A stretch of 64,000 nucleotides of DNA from Neofusicoccum parvum (taxonomy: Eukaryota; Ascomycota; Dothideomycetes; Botryosphaeriales; Botryosphaeriaceae): positions 1,612,001 through 1,676,000 of the forward strand of contig CP087210.1 of NCBI GenBank assembly GCA_020912385.1. Direction: 5' to 3'. Below, one piece after another: positions 58,728 to 64,000 of this stretch. Numbering within the stretch: position 1 is the stretch's first letter; the number at the start of each line of letters is the position of its first letter. The position numbers and the translations under genes were made by a program. The notes below the pieces were generated by a model. It did not search any database. It worked only from the letters and a program-made list of their open reading frames with translations, and had not been told where the DNA came from.

Positions 58728-60130
58728 GGTGGGGACGTCTGCGTCTCTGCGGGTGCAATGCCAACAGCTCCACGGACTGCATTGGTCTCGAACTCTTCTC
58801 TTCGCCCCGGTAACTCATGCTCGTTCCTCTTCCTCCGTCCGCTTCTTCTTCTTCTCCTTCGACTTCGATTTCTTCCTTCGATGGGACATCAGACCAGGCC
58901 GTCATCTTCGTCAACCCGCACTCGCTTGTGTTGCTTTTCCACTCACGGAGCATGATTTTCTCATGATGGCGTACCAACTCCTCTTCTCTCACCCTCGGGT
59001 GCGCTTCTTGAAGCATTTTACATTGGGCCTTTTGTTTTTCTCTCTATGCTTTCACGACTGTCGTTCATCATGTCAAGAGAATTTCTGTAAATAGAAAAGG
59101 TGTTTTCTTGATATATTTTTCTTTGGGTTTGGTTGACATTGAAGAGATACCCTGGCGTTTTTCTTGACGGCCTGGCGTCTTGCGTGGCGGGAGGTCCGAA
59201 GACGGAGGCCGAGGACGAAGATCAAGGGTGAGGGAGAGAAGTGGAGGTCAGCGGGTTGGTGAGATTGATCGCGGTGGTCGTCGACGTGAGCAACATAGGG
59301 GGCGAGGTGGTTGGATTAGGTTGAAATATGACTAGTTGGAACCCTTTTTCCCCCCGCAATATAGAGGCATCTTTCTTCTTCTCCTTGCGTTGCTGCTCAC
59401 ATGCTTGGGCTGGGTTGCTGAGGTCTGAGTGCGTCGCAACGGATGGAAACGCGTGTCGTCTCCGCCGTGGCAGTCAGTGTTGCAGAAGCAATGCGCTTAA
59501 CTCTGATGCACCGGCTTCAATTTCGAGCTCCAGCAGGAAGTGGATATACCAATGAAGCATGAAGTCCTGCATTAGTCAATTTGATTTCTTTTTCCTTTTG
59601 TTTTTAATTTCCTTTTGAGGTCTGGCACTTTAATGGGCAGTTGAAGCATCATCCATGCGAATGAATGCTTTGACTTCCCACCCAAATGCGTTACTTCACG
59701 CGTTTTGTTGGTTATAGAACTGCCGTTTTCTTCGTACCCCACTGTGATGGCTCATTCTATTCCGTAGACGACTGACACGGAACGGAAAGATGTGCAAAGG
59801 TGAACAGGAAGAAAACTTCTTCATACGTTTAATACATAAAACATCGCACGGCAGCAAGCCAGAAGCGAATTGAAGCGAAATAAAGCTACTCACACAGAAC
59901 GAGAAAACAACAAACGCGCCAAAGCTGTACACGGTGAGATTATTTCAACGTTCCCATCAAGCCCTCTCAAGATATTCTCGGACGTGCCAGGGAACCCGGA
60001 AGAGCGGCAAGAGGAAAGTGAAAAAAGACGAAACACACCTGTTCCGTATCATCGTTTTGAATTTTTCTTCACGCTACTACCCCTTTTAACTCCATGTCTT
60101 CTTTCCTTTTACGCTACCCCCATCACGGGT
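58728..60130. other. Intergenic, 1.4 kb, with pyrimidine-rich tracts and one short MITE-like element
   Basis: The left part is the 3' region of the large gene, with TTCTTCTTC tracts near 58,845-58,880. The element at 59634-59680 lies in the middle. The right part flanks the GH12 3' end. No gene was seen. Confidence 0.5.
59634..59680. mobile_element. Short MITE-like element, copy I (internal deletion)
   Basis: Left arm GGGCAGTTGAAGCATCATCC, joined almost directly to a right arm whose reverse complement is GGGAAGTCAAAGCATTCATT. At 47 bp it looks like a family member that lost the central spacer. Confidence 0.6.
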
Positions 60131-61639
60131 TTAAACGTAGATGTACTCGACCGCACAAGGGCCCTCCTGCTCACCCTCTCCGGGAGCAAGACCTTGGCCC
60201 TGCTCTCCGGAAACACCGGCACCAAACCCGGGAGTGGGAGTGGGGACGGGACCGTTTCCGAAACCACCGAAACCAGAAGGAGGTCCGTAGTTACCTGTTG
60301 GGAATGCGGGGTCAGCAGCGCTGGGGGTGGGAAGGGTCGGAGTGCTTATCGCAGAGGATGATTCAATGGCGGCAGTAGAAGAGGGGGCAGCCGTGACGGT
60401 AGTGGTGAAGGATGAGGGCGCCTCGACAGATGAAGGGGCCGCAGTGTTGGCACCATCGACGGCAGAGGAAGCGGCGGGCGTGGTGGCCGCAACCGTCGAG
60501 GTGGCCAGGGTTGATGGGGTGGAGAGCGCGGTGGACTCGACGGTGAGAGTGCTGCTGGAAGAAGGGAGAACGAAGGTCACGGCGCTGGAAGAAGGCGTCG
60601 CGACGGGGGCAGATGATGCGGGGGCCTCAGTGGAAGCGGGTGCTTCAGTGGATGCAGGGACCTCGGTGGAAGAAGGGGCAACGGTGGATGTAGGGGCCAC
60701 AGAAGAAACGGGGGCAACAGACGAGCTAGCAGTCTCGGCGGTGGTAGCGGATCCAAGGTTGACCTGCAGGCCGAGGGTGGCCTCGAGGACGGCGTCGCCG
60801 TAGAAAGGCTACAAAGTACTTTAGTATCACGTTTTTGGATACTTACCCTCAAGGACTTCGCGTGGACATACCTCAGTACCGGCGTTACCAACGTTCACGT
60901 AAGTGCTCTCAGTGAAGAGGCCCTGCTTGACGAGAGCCAGGAGCCAGTCCTTGATATCACCGCTGAAAGAGCCGGTGAACTGGGTATCGGGCAGCAAGCT
61001 GCTGACAGTGATACCAGTGTCGTCGTTCTTGCCCTGGTAGAGCTTCCACGAGGTGCCGTACAGGTTGTCGATAGTAGCGACAGCTCCATCAGTCCAGCCA
61101 ATGGGCAGCTGGCCACCCTCGTACTGCAGCCAGAGCATGAGCTCCTGAGCGGCAGAGCTGGTGGAGTCACCCTTGGTGTCCGAAGTCATGAAGTCGTAGC
61201 AGACGTTGCCCTTGTAGGCCGTGGTGTTGGTCCTAGTCCAGTCGTAGGTGGTGGGGATGGACCCAATGTCGCTGATCTTGTTCTCAAGGTTCTGAGTCAA
61301 GCCAACGAAAGAGTAGCCCTTGGGCACGTTGTCGGTGGACTGGACGTATTCAATGTTCCAAGTGCTGTTCCACTTGACCTTCTGGTTACCGTCGCTACCG
61401 GTGGAGGTGCCGACGTATCCGGTGCAAGCACTACCCTCGATCTGAGCCGAGTTGTACATCATGTTGTAGACAATCCACGGGGTGCCCGAAAGGATAAGCG
61501 AGTCATCAGGCATTCCGCAGAGGTTGGTGGCGGCCTGGGTCGACTGGCGCTGCTGCAGCGACGAGAAGGTGGGCAGGGCAGAGGCCGACGCCGCAAGGGC
61601 GAGCACGGCCTGGAGGGAGGAAGACTTGAAGGAAGGCAT
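60131..61639 (-). CDS. Secreted glycoside hydrolase family 12 with Ser/Thr-rich tail
   Basis: Exons 61639-60872 and 60808-60131 with a 63-bp intron; 481 residues. The ATG at 61639 begins a signal peptide (MPSFKSSSLQAVLALAAS); the codon further upstream is TTG. The GH12 domain covers about residues 30-260. The nucleophile is in QELMLWLQYEGG and the acid/base in NAGTEPFYGDAVL, formed across the splice. Family members are endoglucanases or xyloglucanases that cut beta-1,4-glucan backbones. After the catalytic domain come about 200 residues of Ser/Thr/Pro/Ala repeats (PASTEAPASTEAP type), surely O-glycosylated, then a Gly-rich end (CAVEYIYV). No cellulose-binding domain or GPI signal is evident. 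Typical GH12 enzymes are about 240 residues, so the tail is an addition. Confidence 0.92.
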
Positions 61640-62511
61640 AGCGAGTGTGTGAAACAAAAACGTTTTGGGTGGTGTCAGAAGTGTAGAGAACGTCGTGGAG
61701 CAGCCAGGCTAAGGAACGAAAAGAGTATACAATACTCTCAAAAACGGCAGGACGATGTGCGTGAGAAGTGAAAGGAATGCCTCCTACCGCAGTAGGGGCG
61801 GCGGCTTGCAACAGCGGGCTGTACTTATACGATCTACTCGCCAGGCGGGAGGGAGTGGGCCCGGAGATTTGTTTCATGAGTTGATTGGAGAGGCCGGGGG
61901 TGTGAAACAGTGGCTCTCCTCGGCTTCATCTATTTCACCAGCGGGAGCCACGGCTAGCCTGCTGTCAGACGGGGAGCCTCTCGACAACCACCCACACATG
62001 ACGGACATGGTGGCGCAATAGCCCGGCATGCGGCGCGCCCACGATGGCCAGACGCACGCGGCGTGCAGCACGGCCGGCAGGAGCGGATGGCAGAGCTTGG
62101 CGGCGTCCAGGAGGCTGAAGATTAGATCGGCAGGTGTGGGCCCCCAGTGCTCGTACAGCGTACGGCGTATTGCGCCAGGCCGGTGGTCTTCAAAAACATG
62201 TTAGACAAGGTGCAGAGTGGTGGAGCGCAGCAGTCGCAAGTTGACAGCAGGCGGCGGGAGGTGTGCAGCAGAGGGCTGAGGCTAACTGTGGAGCTGCAGG
62301 CGCAGCCTTGGCGCGGCTGCTGACATAATGCAGACCCTTGCCGCGCGTTGACGCAAGCTGGCCGGCGAGCTGGAGCACCGCCTGCAGATGACCCTGCCAG
62401 CACCACCACCACCCAGCCTGGCGCGCCCGTCTCTCCATAGCTCCTGATGAGCTGGCCCTGCTGCTACTGAAGCTCGCACTCCCGTCTCCCCCCGCCGCCG
62501 CCTCCCCCGCC
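61640..62511. other. Divergent promoter region, GH12 / Erd2
   Basis: 872 bp between two divergently transcribed start codons. Pyrimidine-rich sequence at 62,460-62,511 is the likely Erd2 leader. GC-rich frames between are rejected. Confidence 0.5.
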
Positions 62512-63671
62512 ATGGCGTTCAACTTCAACATCTTCCGCATCCTGGGCGATCTGTCCCATGCCATTTCGCACATGATCCTCATCGCCGTCATCCACTCGAA
62601 CAGAAGTGCTGAGGGTAGGCTGTCTCTGGGGCACTGTCCGCCGCTGCCGTCCCGCTGACATCGCGCTCCTTCGCAGGCGTCTCCCTCCTGACCCAGGTCC
62701 TCTATGTCGTCGTCTTCAGCACTCGGTACATCGACCTGTTCTACACATCAGCGTTGCAGGACTGGCATCATTGGTGGAACTTCGTGCTCAAGATATATTT
62801 CATCACCACCTCGGCCTACATCGTCTTCATAATGACCCGCGTGTTTGCCCGCACAAGGGAAAGGGAGAAGGCCATGAAGTTGGGCGGATATGCCACTCTT
62901 GGAAGCCTGGTCCTGACTCCCATCATGACGGGCATCTTCCACAAGTGGCACCGCTTCAGCTTTGGCGAGGTAAGCTCTCCCTGGCGCCAGATCCCCGAAA
63001 GTGGGGTTTGTTGACAGTGTCCCATCCAGAACCTGTGGACCTTCTCCATCATCCTCGAGTCCGTCGCGGTCCTACCGCAGCTGATGCTGCTTCGGCAAAC
63101 CACCGTACCCACTGTCATCGACTCCTTCTACCTCGCTACGCTCGGCTCATACCGTGCCTTCTACATTCTGAACTGGCTCGTCCGCGGCTTCGGCCCGGAG
63201 CACAACTTCGACCCCATCCGCACCATATTCGGCATCATCCAGACCGGTCTGTACGTTGATTTCGCATGGGTGTACTGGACAAGGCAGCGCGTAAAGCTCC
63301 GGGGTGGCGGTGTCGTCGACGGCGAGGATCTGAGCAGAAGCTGGCTTGTTGGACGGGTGCTCGGACGGAAGAGCACGGATGCAGACCGCGACGATTTCGA
63401 CTACGATGCGGAGGCCGGAGATGTGCCTTCACCGCAGGAGAGCAGGCCGAGGAACAACAAGTGGGGTGCTCGTGGAATATCAGTTTCGGCGGATGAGGGC
63501 GTGCTGGACCGTGAGAACGGGCAGGCCTCGCAACCCCTCACCGCACCCGAAGCGTTCGAGGACGATAGCGAAGATGAGGGCGACTTGGGCACCAAGCCTA
63601 GCCAGAAGCCCGCGGATGACCATTTTAGCGGCGTCAGCAATGGCGCGGAATGGAGAGAGGAGCGGGATTAG
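62512..63671 (+). CDS. ERD2: ER lumen protein retaining receptor (KDEL/HDEL receptor)
   Basis: Exons 62512-62614, 62677-62969 and 63030-63671; 345 residues. The seven-helix core (1-222) is highly conserved: MAFNFNIFRILGDLSHAISH, STRYIDLF, WNFVLKIYFITTSAYIVFIM, ESVAVLPQLMLL, LGSYRAFYILNWLVRGFG and QTGLYVDFAWVYW. The receptor binds K/HDEL signals in the Golgi and returns ER chaperones in COPI vesicles. Yeast Erd2 ends shortly after the last helix (219 residues). Here a 123-residue acidic, disordered cytoplasmic tail follows, which begins just where the COPI-contact tail lies. Splice sites are canonical. A housekeeping gene, here divergent from GH12. Confidence 0.95.
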
Positions 63672-64000
63672 CCGGGTTTGCGATGGTCTTTTTTTCTGCG
63701 GGTTCTCTCACTCTGTTTTGACACGGCTCGGCGCATATTGGTTTGCTGTAGGAGTAAGGAAGACAGTCTGAATCAACGATATAACTAGTGCATGCGTCTC
63801 ATGGGGTGAGTGTTCAGCCGCTCGAAATTACACGCGATGGCCATCAAGGCCAAGCATCGAAAACAGTCATTCGACGCGGATAACGTCACCAGCATGCTCT
63901 CCAGCGCCATAGACTGCACGGCCGATCTCCCGCCTGCAGGTGGTGCTTGGTGGGCTTCCCCTCCCCTCCTTCCGCATGGAGATAAGCGGGGCTTGTTTCC
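63672..64000. other. Window end, 3' region of ERD2
   Basis: The 3' untranslated sequence of ERD2 followed by about 200 bp of unassigned sequence up to the window edge. Nothing recognised. Confidence 0.5.

Overview
This window is nuclear DNA from a filamentous ascomycete. Nearly every gene carries short introns of about 45-140 bp with GT...CTNAC...AG signals. The gene content also fits: pectate lyase PL3, GH12, Zn2Cys6 regulators and a fungal seven-helix rhodopsin-domain protein. The plant-cell-wall enzymes suggest a plant-associated species, and I lean towards Dothideomycetes, but nothing here fixes the genus. I reconstructed 22 protein-coding genes by joining exons across introns, plus one doubtful secreted-protein frame. 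I saw no tRNA, rRNA or CRISPR array.

Layout. From 0.9 to 22 kb lie ordinary accessory and housekeeping genes: a secreted pectate lyase, a class C beta-lactamase/transesterase, a secreted GH1 glucosidase, a universal stress protein with a long disordered N-terminus, an AhpC/TSA-type protein, a secreted alpha/beta hydrolase, a nitrilase and a membrane protein. From 24 to 36 kb lies the most coherent block: 2,3-dihydroxybenzoate decarboxylase, indoleamine 2,3-dioxygenase, kynureninase, a Zn2Cys6 regulator and a tryptophan synthase whose alpha half has lost its phosphate-binding loops. From 36 to 55 kb genes are sparser: a small Zn2Cys6 protein with Arg-Arg-Asp-Ser repeats, an alpha/beta hydrolase and an FAD monooxygenase in a tail-to-tail pair, a hydroxyacyl-CoA dehydrogenase/beta-propeller fusion, a reductase lacking its catalytic Tyr/Lys, and a secreted amine oxidase. 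From 55 to 64 kb are a 980-residue propeller-like protein ending in a CAAX box, a secreted GH12 enzyme and the ER retention receptor Erd2.

How the genes fit together. The dioxygenase and kynureninase are divergent and share a 390-bp promoter. That promoter holds six CGG triplets at an exact 6-bp period, and a zinc-cluster regulator lies immediately downstream of kynureninase. With the adjacent decarboxylase this suggests a locally regulated route from tryptophan through kynurenine and anthranilate to 2,3-dihydroxybenzoate and catechol. The ring-hydroxylation step is not clearly present; the FAD monooxygenase at 42 kb is only a candidate.

Repeats. An apparently undescribed family of about 80-bp elements with inverted-repeat arms is scattered mostly through the gene-poor stretches. 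I count eight copies, one of them inside the first intron of the dehydrogenase/propeller fusion gene.
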